A stretch of DNA of 64,000 bases. Source: Diphasiastrum complanatum. Taxonomy: Eukaryota > Streptophyta > Lycopodiopsida > Lycopodiales > Lycopodiaceae. The notes beneath the pieces are model-generated. The model was given only the letters and a program-made list of their open reading frames with translations. It did no database searches and had not been told where the DNA came from. A program made the translations under genes and the position numbers. The DNA is taken from contig CM055092.1 of assembly GCA_029204225.1 (NCBI GenBank), forward strand, positions 11,063,806-11,127,805. The letters are read 5' to 3'. Numbering within the stretch: the stretch's first letter is position 1; each line of letters starts with the position of its first letter. Shown in pieces: positions 1-11,631 of the stretch.

Positions 1-1164
1 TCATGGGGCCGTGAACTTAAAACAGCTTGATGGGACGCCCTTAGCCGGTTGCACAAGTACTGGCCACCACAGTAAGACAGATCCAGATTGGGGGTGGCAC
101 GTTACAGAAAGTTAATTTGCTCAGCCACCACTGCTAGATCTAAGAAGATCAAGCCAAATCAAGCTAAATCCATCAAGATTCAGCCAGATCTGGCAAGATC
201 GAAGAAATCCATCAGAATCCAAGGAGAATCCAGATCCTGATAGGGTCAAAAAGGAAGCAAATCATCAGATTGACTGAGGGATCCACTACCAAGAATCCAT
301 CAAAACTTCCAGAGCACTACCAACAGTCAGATCAAGCCTGGAGGAAGCTGATTACTAGTTTACAAAAGTTAAAAATTAGAAAATTTCGAGATCTCATCAA
401 AAAACACTTTGAAGGAGCATGTTTTTCATGATTTTTTGAGATCCCCTTGGAGATAGCTCTTGAAAATTGGATAGTCACCAGATCTGACCTAGATGCATCC
501 ATGAAAATCTCTGCGAGAGTTCTGATGGAGGAATCATTATTTTTTAGTGTATGCGAGAGTTCCCAGAAGCAGAATTTTCAGAACCCTCGCAGAACATGAA
601 GATCAACTTACCAACTCTTGCAAGGTGTCTAAATGGAATCAAAATAGTGAAATTATCCTACCTACATGGTGTGATCTTGAAAATCCAATCACAGGAACCA
701 GTTGTGCTAGAGATCACTTCCTGTGAGAGTTGAACCCTCGCAGACAGCCTGAACCCTCGCAGAACCTTTGCATAGCAGTCAAATCACCTTCTGAACTCTC
801 GCAGACTTTCCTGAGGTCTTAGAATTTTGTGAAGAAGGTGCCTGCCAAAATTTGGATGGAACTGAATAAGGGAAAGTGAATTTCACCTAATACGCACTCT
901 AAATTCCACTATATAAGGGCTGAATTCGAGTCATTTGTCACCTTTGCTAGCGAAGCTCTAATTTCCACTGAAAATACCAAGTTCTCTGTTTTCAACCAAA
1001 CTTCTTACCAGCTGTCATCTGCTCATATCAAACACCGATCTGTGCTCTGAACTACAATCATTTTCATCCAGCACTCACTATTCTTAGTTTTCTATTGTTT
1101 CCTTCCATTTTCCATCGTTTTTTACTTTTTCGTCTTTTCTTGACCACTAATCATCATTGCTAGC
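1..1164 (+). promoter_or_regulatory. 5' flank/LTR-like promoter region of gag-like element A
   Basis: Non-coding leader of the gag-like ORF that follows. A TATA-type box lies at 909-917. The stretch from it to about 960 (GCTGAATTC, then GCTAGCGAAGCTC) recurs on the minus strand at 20819-20870, in front of the homologous ORF of copy B, so this is a conserved promoter/leader and not chance. Between about 505 and 810 the motif TGCGAGRGTT, or its complement AACYCTCGCA, occurs at least seven times in both orientations. A similar cluster lies at 19260-19590. I infer that this is the U3/R part of an LTR or an equivalent regulatory region; no LTR end is resolved. Confidence 0.5.
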
Positions 1165-2877
1165 ATGGTCTCCTCATCCTCTGAAGACTCTGGAGCCAAA
1201 CAGGTGATCCAACGTGACATCCCCGAGGCCACGCAGATTTGGCCTCTACCTTCTGACACTTTGATCCAACCATGGCTGCAGACAGCCGGACCCCTCTTTG
1301 AAGCAATGGGTTTTTACTCGGTGCTCTTCCATTCTGAGATTAACATGGGCCTCGCCCTTCACGCTTACGCCACCTGGGACGAGGACAAAGCTTGTTTCCA
1401 CTTCCTATACCAAGGTACCACGTACAAGGTCAAGATTAACGCCGACTCGATGATCACCATTGGCATTATGTCCAGTGATCGTCAATGCATCTCCCATCGC
1501 CACGCCAAAGCTCTGATCAAACCATTCGTCACCCAAACCACACTAGAAATTCCCATCCAGACTAACACGGAACCCGTCATCCAGGCAGCTACGCATCTGT
1601 TGAATAACTTGCTGGTTATTTCAACATTTCGCAAGAACAGAATCTAGTCTACGCTGTTGAGTCAGATAGTGGAATCCTTTCTGGAATTCCCTAACCGCTC
1701 CGTTGTGCCATATGAATGGCATAGCTTCTTTATTCAAGAACTAACAAACTCCATCAAACCCAACAACCGTGAGCGAATTGCAGCAGGCCCCCTATTGTGT
1801 AACTTTGCCTTCGCAATTCTCGAGGTGAAAGTGCGCGGTTTCTAATGCTCATCCCTCCTATCTACCCTTGTGCCACATACTAACCTTTACCCACCATCTC
1901 AAGCATCTATCTGCAGTCATTAACACAACGGCCAGCAAACGAATGCATGGCGCTACCTCTACATCCACATCTCCACCTGTTACCCGACGACGTGTCTCCA
2001 GTGCCGCACTAACTACTCCACCAACCACTGCCACTTCTTCTTCCGTGCAACCCCCCACTCCAATTATTGTTGTCGCTACCTCTCTTCCTATTCCATCCAC
2101 ATCTGTTTTTGTCTCCATCCCCGTTTCTTCTATTTATACCACTCCTACACTTTCCACTCCATCCTCACCTTCTTCCATACTCCACACCAGCCTTCAGTTC
2201 CCACTGTTCCTCCCATTCTCTCGTTCGGACAAACCGTCCTTGCCCCTGTTTCCACAGTTGTTTCTCACACTCCACCCGCTTTGCCAAAGGTTGCCGAGGG
2301 CAGCCAACCACTGCCTGATGACACATTTGTACAAACAATTTTTGAAGCATCTCCAGATCGGGCTGACCCTACCACCCCAGATGGCATCAGGATAAATGAA
2401 AACCTGATCGAGGACAATGACGACAGAATTCCACAAGTCGTCGGGGCCGATACAACACAAGCCCTTGCCAGTGCCAGTGTACCAGCTGCTCCCACAGATC
2501 TAACGACGACATACCAAACCCTAGGAAAATACATCCTGGATGCGGTAGCAGCCAAAGCTATTCTAGAAAGCAGGGTACTACAATTGGCAACAAATAATAC
2601 ACAGTTGCGAGCAGACCTCACCAAGCTGCAGCAAGAGTTGATTCTAGCTTAGCAACACTAACAAGCAGGGCACCAGGAGATTGCCAAGTTGCAACAGAAG
2701 GAGGAAGGCCTAAACAAATATATTCAAAGCCTCTCCAAAGCGCTGACGGAGGCCTCCACAAAGGTGCGGGAGCTTCAAACTGAAGCATCCCAATGGCTTG
2801 CCCCCATCCAGGTGCAGAGAACACGCACCTGGGGACGGAGGTTAAAGCCTTACAAGATGAGAAGCTTGCTTGGTTAG
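1165..2877 (+). pseudogene. Decayed gag-like/unknown retroelement protein, copy A
   Basis: Unrecognised protein, read mostly in one frame with stops at about 1645, 1843, 1918 and 2650. The N-terminal 110 residues form a domain with the pattern LPS, then W, then PL, INM, a TW-E/D-K-F block, QGTTYKVKI, IGI, and H-AK-IKP. It is clearly homologous to the minus-strand ORF at 20347-20754. A second part (1657-1845) is followed by a Pro/Ser/Thr-rich linker best read in another frame (1868 to about 2230), then an acidic segment and a predicted coiled coil (about 2520-2790, rich in L, Q, K and E). N-terminal domain, low-complexity linker and coiled coil would suit a gag-type structural protein of a non-autonomous LTR element. 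No RT, integrase or zinc knuckle is visible. The start codon is chosen because homology begins shortly after it and the conserved promoter lies about 250 bp upstream. Confidence 0.55.
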
Positions 2878-2934
2878 CTCAATCTGCACCGGACACAAGG
2901 TCGCTTTCCCAATCAGAGATGAATCTTCTACGAC

Positions 2935-3115
2935 CGCTAACCTCCACTCTCACTCTCTATCTCTCTCTCTTTCTCTCTTCTCTTCTCACCCTCTTCTTTT
3001 CTATCCCTTCCCTTCATCCAAACTATGATGAATGTTAGTGTAGAGGAGTAGAGTTAAAGAGGAGTAGCATAGTGGTGAGTAGAGTTAAGGGAGAAAGTAG
3101 GAATTTAACTAAAAG
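2935..3115 (+). repeat. CT-rich tract and conserved 3' block of gag-like element A
   Basis: An imperfect CT tract (2950-3000) is followed by a block containing CCCTTCCCTTCATCCAAA and several GAGTAGAGTTAA repeats. The same order is found inverted at 19745-19935, where the tract is a pure (GA)n of about 60 bp. This marks the 3' part of the element and shows one locus at two stages of microsatellite expansion. Confidence 0.7.
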
Positions 3116-3555
3116 TAGCATCTATGCATAGTTAGGCACCTATCCAGTGATCTAACCTTTGTTGACAGGCGGAAGGGCTATACTACGAAAGATCTTCGAC
3201 CCCACACCGGCTCAGGCTCGATTTCGGTGTCAGGTGAGGTAAGTCACGGCAACTCGGTACTGAAGCAAGCCGGAGGTCTGGCGTGAGGCGGGGATCTCGA
3301 AAAAAATTTTATTTAAGGACCATAGTCCAAGCATAACTCATCTCATTTGCAAATTCAGAAACACACATGCTGCCAGAGCTCTCGCTACGACAAAGTCATG
3401 GCTTTTTATAAGATTTTGCATACGTTCTCACTTATAGATTTCTTGACGGTAAGATTATTGTCATTTTTTAACTTTGTTCTATGCTTAGCATGGGTATTAA
3501 ATTCTTGCATTAGAAAATATTCATGTTTTAATTTGTATTCATCTCCTTAAAACAT
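3116..3555. other. No gene seen; short GC-richer patch
   Basis: Between 3170 and 3300 the base composition is richer in GC than the surroundings (CACCGGCTCAGGCTCG and similar). I see no convincing coding frame, tRNA fold or known repeat. The short ORF at 3347-3550 is not supported by any motif. Confidence 0.4.
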
Positions 3556-3560
3556 GGGTA

Positions 3561-4006
3561 ACTTATGCTCAACATAGGTGCTTGCACCAGTCCTCTCCTC
3601 TAACCTATGCTGAGCATAGGTTGTGCTCGGGTCCTTAGTAACATCCTATGCTTAGCATAGGGTTTCGGCGGGATTTTTCTATTCTAACCACGGTTCGACC
3701 TATGCTGAGCATAGGTTGCATCTCTGGTCCTCTTCTAACCTATGCTCAACATAGGTTAGCAAGCAAATTGCAAAGACATCCTATGCTGAGCATAGGTTGG
3801 ACTAGAGCGCGCGAGTAATGACCTATGCTGAGCATAGGCTAGAAGACGACCAGAGATTCAACCTATGCTCAGCATAGGTTGTCACTCGCGTGCTCTAGTC
3901 CAACCTATGCTCAGCATAGGATGTCGTCGCAATTTGCTTGCTCACCTATGCTAAGCATAGGTTAGAATTGAAAAATCCCACCAGCTTCCTATGCTAAGCA
4001 TAAGTT
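3561..4006. repeat. Foldback element made of nested CCTATGCTNAGCATAGG palindromes
   Basis: Eleven copies of a near-perfect palindrome (CCTATGCTGAGCATAGG and one- or two-base variants) start at about 3561, 3602, 3644, 3698, 3737, 3780, 3821, 3860, 3902, 3944 and 3988. The spacers are also inverted repeats of each other. The segment holding CGGGTCCTTAGT near 3630 pairs with ACTAAGGACCCG near 4010. AGCAAGCAAATTGC near 3758 pairs with GCAATTTGCTTGCT near 3929. GGACTAGAGC near 3798 pairs with GCTCTAGTCC near 3893. The symmetry centre is near 3850. The left arm carries an extra unit of about 45 bp (about 3690-3737) that resembles the central loop. Long foldback with nested palindromes; no transposase is seen. 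Confidence 0.9.
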
Positions 4007-4029
4007 GTCACTAAGGACCCGAACACCTT

Positions 4030-6320
4030 CGACAACAATCTATCTATTTGTGTTCCTAATGTCCTTCATGTTTCTCAACTATCAAAGAATTTTATCCCAC
4101 CACTTTAGCCCTCCTTTTAAAGAAATTATAAATTTCCATAAAAGTTAACTAGAAAGATGATATATGAAAATATCTAAATCCTAGAAAAGTCAGTAATAAA
4201 TGCTTCCACTAAATGATTCACCCTATTACAAAACATGACTTCTCCTTCAAATATTTTCACTCTGAGTGATAGAAACTACTATTCCATCGAAATCCATTTA
4301 TGCACCAGAGATATTCTAGGCTTAAGAAATTGAAACATTTTAACCTTAGAATTTATGTGAATTCCAAGTCTATTCACACAAGTAGTAATTTATATGACAT
4401 AGCAGTCTTTTAGAAGAATAACTTCATGCTGGAAAGAATCATATAAATCAGTCCAATATTCCATATTCGAGAAATTACTAAGAAGTAAAGGATTAATTAA
4501 GAAAGTGAGAAATAGATTTGAGGGCCTCTGATTTTGTAAATAATGAGATACCACATTGGGATCTAGATTAGACCTCAAAATTTTTCAAAATACCCCACAT
4601 TTGATTGAATGGTTTTTTTTCTTTCCCATATCGCGACTAGGTACTAAACACACTATTGATCATCAGATCTCTTGTTTCCAAACACTAGAGAATCCAGTTT
4701 ATTTGGATGACTGGCATGCCTATCAGACGAATACCCATAATCTACATCTGATTATGTGACTTCCATGGTTCACTATTACACTCTGAACCTTTCTGGTTAT
4801 TGACAAGCTTCTGTCAACTAACAGATCCAATGTAATCCACATATCAACTTCCACTTCTAGACCTCACAATTGACATCCAAAACTGCGGATAACTCAATGG
4901 TTACAAAGATATCAGTTACGAATTCAATTGAATGAATTCTAACCAGAAAATTAATAACCAGTATTAAGCAATTATTTACAGGGATTACCAAAATCCTAAC
5001 TGCAAAATACATTTCCCGATCACACTTACAACCCCTGATGTCCACTCTTCTTCCCTCCTTAGAATTTTCAGTTCTCTGAAAATCTATTTCAGCTAAGGTA
5101 TCAAGAAGATGCAATGACATTAGTAAATATTCTAAAAAACTAATTACTATAGGAAAAAGTCCAAAACAATTTTATTTATGTCCTATACTTGGGCTAAATA
5201 TAATTCACCAAGGGATTTTACTGGAAATAAAATCAGTTCTGTAATTTCTATTTATACAAATTTTCCAATAAAGTTGGACTATTTTTTTTTTTATTGACTG
5301 GTTTGGCATTACTCCGTTAATATTGACAAAACCTATCCAAACACAAGATATGAAATTACATGAATGGAAATTCCACCAATAAGATTTTAGTAATTCTTGA
5401 ACCGTATCCTGTCAAATTTACTGACTAGGTAAAGAATACTATTGCCACTCATCCAATCTGGTCATTTTATATTGTTTGACGATTTTAGTTCAAATTTAAC
5501 GAGTATCTTGCACAAACGTTCACTTGACTGATTTCTATTGATCAACATCAATTAGAAAACTTATCAGACAATTAACTGATTTCCAATTATCAAATGGAAA
5601 TTCAACAAAAAAGAAAAAAAAATCAAATTTTAACTTGAGTTCCAAACTCCAAAAGTTAAAAGAAACACAGTAAAAAACTGTCGGCAATTCATTGCAGTTC
5701 CTTCTGTCAATTTTAACTTATCTATCACCGGAAAATAATTTAGACTTAGTGAAAACACTGTGATCAATTTCAGCCTGATAAACTCAGTTTAATCAATTCA
5801 CTAATCTAAATTGATTCCATAGATAACAAAAAAGTGACCGAAATTTTGATTTCTTCCGGAAAACTCAAAATTTGCTTTATTTTACGTAATTCAAAAATTC
5901 TGATGAAAATACTGTTAGTTTAAAAGGCAATCGGAATCGAACAAATCGAAACACTGTCCGATTCCTAATGTTACTAACCCAATGTCAATATGGCATGCAA
6001 AGCACACTACATCAGTCACAAACGTCATTACGAAATTTTTTACGTAAACTTCAGTTTTACGGAATTTGTCAACCATTAACACAGATTTGTGATCCAACTA
6101 TCAGAGCACATGCGTATGACCACTCAAATCGATTATAGATCTCTCATGCATGTCAGAATCACTCTGACAATCAGCATGCAACTAATCCATGCAAACACAG
6201 TACTACAAATTAGGGGAATGACTGGCATGCAATCAGAACAATTCCAAATTTTGCCAATTTTACTCACAAAATTGCAAAACTTTGGCTACAGGATACCAAA
6301 TTGGGTGTTGTAAAGCTCTA
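4030..6320. other. AT-rich spacer without recognisable genes
   Basis: About 2.3 kb of AT-rich sequence. Short open frames occur on both strands, but none shows a domain, composition or homology within the window that supports coding. No tandem or inverted repeat of note was seen. Confidence 0.5.
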
Positions 6321-6788
6321 TACAGAGGGAGACCAAGTGAACAAGATGCTTGTCATGTCAGCCTGCCACCTAGGCTTTACACGTGTGAGATCAGAGCCAC
6401 CAAAAAACTATAGTAGGATGCACTTTTTGTAGACCAAATGATCAAAAAACGTGCAAACACCTCCCCAAGCTCATAATTGATGTTACCAGCAGTCTTAAAC
6501 AGCCTATTAGACTTCCATGAAGCATTCATACAGGTCCTAAGATGCAGTATAGCAGTACAGAGGGAGACCAAGTGAACAAGATGCTTGTCATGTCAGCCTG
6601 CCACCTAGGCTTTACACGTGTGAGATCAGAGCCGCCAAAAAACTATAGTAGGATGCACTTTTTGTACACCAAATGATCAAAAAACGTGCAAACACCTCCC
6701 CAAGCTCATAATTGATGTCACCAGCAGTCTTAAACAGCCTATTAGACTTCCATGAAGCATTCATACAGATCCTAAGATGCAGTATAGG
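6321..6788. repeat. Tandem duplication, about 235-bp unit
   Basis: The unit beginning TACAGAGGGAGACCAAGTGA is present twice in direct tandem (6321-6555 and 6556-6788). Only a few substitutions separate the copies (for example ACCACCAA against GCCGCCAA in the first third, and GTAGACC against GTACACC), so the duplication is recent. No coding function is evident. Each unit contains CACGTGTGAGATCAGAGC, superficially like plant LTR/PBS borders. Confidence 0.93.
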
Positions 6789-9200
6789 CTGAGAACAAAG
6801 ATTTCTTGATTTGTAGAAGTCAAATTACTTCAAACTTGATGGAGATGGTGCATAAGCCACCGACCATCAATTCAGAGGTCTGATAGCTTGCTGGGAAGGT
6901 AAAAAACAATTCTAATCATGCTGTAATTAATTCCAAAATGATATCCTTAAGGATTTGGAGAGATCCATCCCCCAAAAATCACTAAAACTGGTCATTTTTT
7001 GCACTTTTTTGACTTCCTACAAGTTCAATTGCTGGAGTTCTTGATTCTAACCTCAGGGAAAGCTTCAAAAGACTTTGGTTCACCTCTTTACAAGCTCTAC
7101 ATGGTGTTTTACAGCCACCTACTATCCAACTTTATGAAAAGACAAGCAAAAATGATGATTTTTTGCTATTTTCTGGATTTTTCATCACCATAAAGTGGAA
7201 ATTCATGACATATAACTCTTTCTCTAACACATGAAAACCAATTTACAGAATTACAACCATCTAATTGATCTGATCTTGCTGGATTTTGGTTCTTACTATC
7301 TATTTTGTGCCAAAAAGCATGAAAAACCAAGCAATTTTGACCAAAACATAGCCTAGAATCAAAAATCATTGGAGAGAACCGGCATGCATAATTAATTTCA
7401 TCATTAATGAACCCTAAAATGAAAAGTACACTTGATGGAAAATTTAGATCTACCAAAGATTTGATCTACACAAGAAAAAGCTCCAAAAAAAACATCACAA
7501 ATTGGCCTTCAAGGGCAATTCTCCATAAAACCACAAAGAATCCCAAGAGTAATGGATCTTAGCAAAATGCAAATTGAAACTGGGATAGTACACCCACTTG
7601 CACACCTGCTATCCACCTTGGAAGAGAATTCCCATGGATCAAATCCAAAATTTCGACCAAAGATAGCCCTTCTCCATGTTCTCCAATCTTCGTAAGCCTT
7701 GCTCTGATACCACTATAAGAGAAACTCCCTAAGATCCTGCTTACAAGACAATACACAATGGAAAACACACTATGGAGCAACCACCCAACCAAGTAGAAGC
7801 AACCAATCAACTCTAGAAGCTTCACCCCGGGATTTTTTGAAGTCAAAACTTCTCCAATTTGGAGAGTTGTTATTTTTCATTCTTCTTGGCAGTCAGCATC
7901 AGTAGAGAAAGCTCTACTAACTTTTTGTAATACGGGAATAGAGAATGATGTGTGGTAAGTTTCTAAGTTTCGGAATTATTAATTCGTATTTTAATTCATA
8001 TTTTTATTTTGTATTTTTTATTTTAAAGTTAAAATTTTAAACTTATTTTGCTTGTAATGTTCCATGTCAGGTACAAGTCCAATGTCAGGAATTCAGGAGG
8101 AGCTCGACTTTGCAATGAAATAGAATACATAATTATCGGTTATTATTCTTTGGATGGCAAATGCTCGATGCTTCATTACAACACTTCCAAACTGACAAGT
8201 GTTGGGAGAGAGAGAGGAAGAAGAAATGACGAACATGAATGAGAAACGAACTCGAACAAGAAACGAATGGGAAGCGAACTCGAATAGAAAATGTTCTTGC
8301 GCAGCGGAATGAATTAAATGACTCTCTCCCTAAGCATGACTACGCCTATCAGAATGAACAAAACTTTAGTGATAGAAATCACAATCATTCTAGATTACGT
8401 AGCCAAACATTTAAATGAATGAAGCGCTAGATGAATAATTTGTCGCGAAATGCAAGACAAATTATCTGTCGCAAATGATTCACAAAGAGCTAGACCGTGC
8501 TCGACTGATAATTAGTCGCGAAAGACAAGACTAAAAATTGATCGTCTATTACTAGAAAGAGCAACTAGAAGATCAGACAAAATGAAGAACAAACATAGCA
8601 ATATTGATAGATCTAAAATGCAGAATATATGAATTGTGTCAAATTAAGTATATTAAGTATACAAGTCAATAATGTGGTAGAGCACAAGAGTGCAGCGGAC
8701 GAAATCGCGTGTCCTACGAAGCTTATTTTGTCTGTAATGAGGAATGAAACCTTTTCTCTTAGTCTCTTCTTCAATCACTTGATCATCTAATCATCATCAT
8801 CATCAAATACGCAGATGATATCCAAGATATATATATAATAATACAGGTGTGCAGATGCGAAAGTACAGAGTGGATGTGTTGTATGTAGGAGATCGTGGGT
8901 GGCTGCAATCGTTGTCCAATTTGTTAGCGCAACTGCATGGAGTGAGCATAAAAAGGGTGCGACGTCAGCCAGTATTGAAGTGAACGTTGGTGATGACGCA
9001 AAAGTGCGTCACTCTTACGAATGGCCTTAGGATAAGATTTACAGGTGCCTTATCTGTTAGAGCACCTTTGGCATTCAATAATGTAGTGTCCCCTTTTCGC
9101 CTATCACCATGACCTGTGTAAGAACACAGTGTCGCGATTCATTCGTCTTTTCTTCGTTTGTGCAAATTTGCGTGTAGAAAATGTAGACTGCGTGACAATG
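6789..9200. other. Mostly non-coding; possible copia LTR remnants
   Basis: No supported gene. At 7701-7712 the minus strand reads TGGTATCAGAGC, the initiator-tRNA-Met primer-binding sequence of many plant copia elements, so 7713 to about 7900 may be a minus-strand LTR remnant. I cannot fix its ends, because the sequence before the PBS does not end in CA. From 8180 to 8580 there are repeated GAACGAACTCGAA and CGCGAAAGACAAGAC words like those in the copia LTR near 57.3-58.0 kb. The rest is AT-rich spacer. Confidence 0.35.
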
Positions 9201-9210
9201 TTAGAAAAAT

Positions 9211-9765
9211 ATGCAGCATGAATGGAGCAGATTAAAATTGGGATATAGGAGAGTAGGAGGAGTAAATCCAACAACAAGTTTTGGAAACTTGTTCCAGTAT
9301 CCAACTATGACAAAGAAATTAAAAAATCCAATGACGGGTTCTGTGGCTTGTCCCTACCAAACCCCACAACAATTAATTAATCATTTAATTGATATTTTTT
9401 TTCACCCAGCTGATTGGATTTTGGATTTTGGATTTATTTAGCGGTAGCGGCACTATGAGCGCATGTGCTATTCAGAAAGACAAAGATGTTGTTGCAGTAG
9501 ATTTAGATACTAATTTAGTTGATTTTGTGATAATGAGAATAAAATCTCTTTCAATTTTGTCAGATGAACTATCTGAGGTGGGAAAGAGTTTAGACAGCGA
9601 GGATACAGTAATTCTCTTGTCTAAGGAACCTCAGCCTCTTGCTAGCAGAAAAGTAGACGACACATGAGAATTGGTTGATGTCTTGGTTCAAGATTACAAT
9701 GTAGTAACGGTAGTCGAGGAAATTATAGGAGATGTGCCACTTGAAAGTACAGTGGCCAGAAAAAA
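9211..9765 (+). pseudogene. DNA methyltransferase-like fragment (beta-class arrangement), frameshifted
   Basis: The product resembles the C-terminal part of a SAM-dependent DNA N4-cytosine/N6-adenine methyltransferase. About 45 residues after the first Met comes a segment of the type ACPYQTPQQLINHLIDIFF. It is followed by the SAM-binding motif I, ILDLFSGSGT, with small residues after it, then VVAVDLDTN, where the acidic D would bind the SAM ribose (motif II). A target-recognition region ahead of motif I followed by motif I near the C-terminus is the order of class-beta enzymes. The first frame (9211-9441) runs into a stop because a 7-bp stretch (TTTTGGA) is duplicated at about 9417-9430, directly before motif I. 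The second frame (from about 9412) carries the motif to 9667. After a stop at 9665 the same frame continues with an acidic then Lys-rich tail to about 9775. The catalytic motif IV (DPPY/SPPY type) is missing, so this is a 5'-truncated pseudogene. No introns, bacterial-type codon bias or RBS argue for recent transfer. Confidence 0.6.
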
Positions 9766-9775
9766 AAAAAAGATG

Positions 9776-10610
9776 TAAATGACCTCGATGATTTTTGGGA
9801 ATAAAAAATTCTCTTTTGTTTTAAAAAATATTTGCGTTTATATTTTTTGATGTATTGTATTTTGAATTCTTTTCTATTGATTTAATGTACTTAAATTTGT
9901 TTTTTAAAAATTTAAAATTAAGAATTTGAAATATTTTAAAAATTTTAACATTGATAATTATTACCAAAAATTAAAATTGTAACGATTTGTCAAGTTTATA
10001 ATATTTCAATTTTAGATATGTTTTTATAATATTTTCTGTAAAAAATAATTCTGCTAGAAATTTTAAGAAATAAAAAAAATTATATATTTTCAGGGTGATT
10101 TAAATATTTTTACAAATCATTTAATCTCGATTATTGTAAATTAGTTCTATTTGCGTTTATTTAATGTTTAAATATTAAATAAACTTACGTAGGTATAAGT
10201 AGAGATTTTCAAAATTTTGAAATTTTTAAAAATATTGATTCAAATTTTTAACATAATTTAAAAAATATTTTTTTTTGATACAAGAATTGTAATTTAAAAG
10301 ACTTTTAAGATTCCAAAAAAAAAAACTATAACTTTTGTTTAAAGTACAAAAAATATTTTTTAAGTATTTTACTGGTTGTGTATCTAATGATTTTATTTTG
10401 AATAGTATTATTATTTAATATAAGCTAATTTTAAGCTATTTATGAAAATCTATTGACCAAATTTTTGTAGCTTGAATTATTTTCTTGCAAAATACAACAT
10501 TTTTTTTAGCATTACAATATATTTATTTGAAGTATTTTAAATTTGAATACTTTTTTAAAAATTTAAAATTTTAAAAAAATGGGTCTCCAAGTCATTTCTC
10601 TTTTTTTCAG
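9776..10610. other. Very AT-rich spacer
   Basis: About 830 bp of A/T homopolymer-rich DNA (TTTAAAAATTTAAAA words). No coding frame, repeat unit or RNA gene recognised. Confidence 0.6.
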
Positions 10611-10614
10611 TCAT

Positions 10615-11100
10615 CATGTTTAGAGCTTTGGTACATTTTAAATGATGGCACAATGAATCTCCCTCATTCGATAATTGCAAGTGCTTTGGGTGTTCATCGC
10701 AAAAATGTTGTTGCAGCTAGTTCTCGTCGTAACATTAAGTACAGGTTCTGCCCTTGAGTGCATGTCAGAAATGATTGCCTAGAGGTGCCATATTTACAGC
10801 TCGGGTTAAGGAACTGGTGTACGTCTTTTGGAGCTCAGAAACTCGAGTGTCCCCCAACAAAATAGAAATACGCAGACAAAGGATTGGAAGAAAGAGTGTT
10901 GTCAGACATCCAGTACATCTTCTTGACGACTCAGGTCCTTTATTTTTTTTTGGATTTCTGTTTTCTTGGTAATGCTGATCTTTTGCACTACTGAAACTAA
11001 TCTTTGATACTCTTGTTCTTTGGTCTGCAGCACACTCCACCTCTTGCTGTTTGGAACCGTTTTGTAGTTTTTTACCCAACTGATATTTTGCTCATTTGGA
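10615..11100 (+). pseudogene. Possible decayed coding fragment, unrecognised
   Basis: In one frame the segment from about 10630 reads as a plausible protein-like stretch (a helix with LPHSIIASALGVHRKNVV, then a basic SSRRNIKYRF). It continues with interruptions by stops to about 11090 (PLAVWNRFVVFYPTDILL). Composition is more protein-like than the flanks. No family was identified; a remnant of the nearby methyltransferase-bearing element is possible but not shown. From 11100 to 11630 the sequence is T-rich with many GGTACTT words and no gene. Confidence 0.2.
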
Positions 11101-11631
11101 CTTTTGGGACTATAGGTACCTGTAGAAGCTTATAAACAACTATTTATTTTCTATCCGGTACTTATGAAAACATGTGTAAGATATATTTTTGGTACTTTCG
11201 GTACTCTATATAATTTTCAAATAACTTCTCTTTTTGTTGTTTGGACCTCATGGAATATTTTGTACTTCTGATGTATAACTTCTGATGTATAGAAAGTACT
11301 GTTGTTTATTGTTCATTGGTACTTTTGATAGTTTTGGTAGTTTTTGAATGTTTTCAATCTACTAGCGATTAGTTGTTTGGTGTTTTTCAATATTTTGAAA
11401 CTTCTGGGCATTGAATGTTTGTGTTGGTACTATTGGAATTTATCGTGAAACAATTTTGATAATACAGACTACCAAAATAGGTGCTTTACTCATGTCTCAT
11501 TTTCATTCTAAAATCATTCAAATTGATCTACTGAGATCTATAGTGTGTACCATTTTTATTTTAGAATCTACAACATTTGGTTCTATTTTTTTTAGAATCC
11601 GTCGTATTTGCAGTTTGCACACGTCCCGATT

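Noticed and set aside
1858-2624. Minus-strand frames of 60-119 codons
   Set aside because: Antisense to the plus-strand gag-like gene and its Pro/Ser/Thr-rich linker.
3561-4006. CRISPR-like array of palindromic repeats
   Set aside because: Spacers are not unique: they are inverted copies of each other. The window is plant nuclear DNA and no cas genes are present; a foldback explains it better.
4390-6571. Many short open frames of 60-90 codons on both strands
   Set aside because: No motif or codon pattern; lengths fit chance in AT-rich DNA.
9211-9765. Bacterial contamination carrying a methylase gene
   Set aside because: Base composition is as AT-rich as the flanks. There are no neighbouring bacterial genes or RBS, and a possibly related domain occurs again at 30.7-31.5 kb amid plant repeats.
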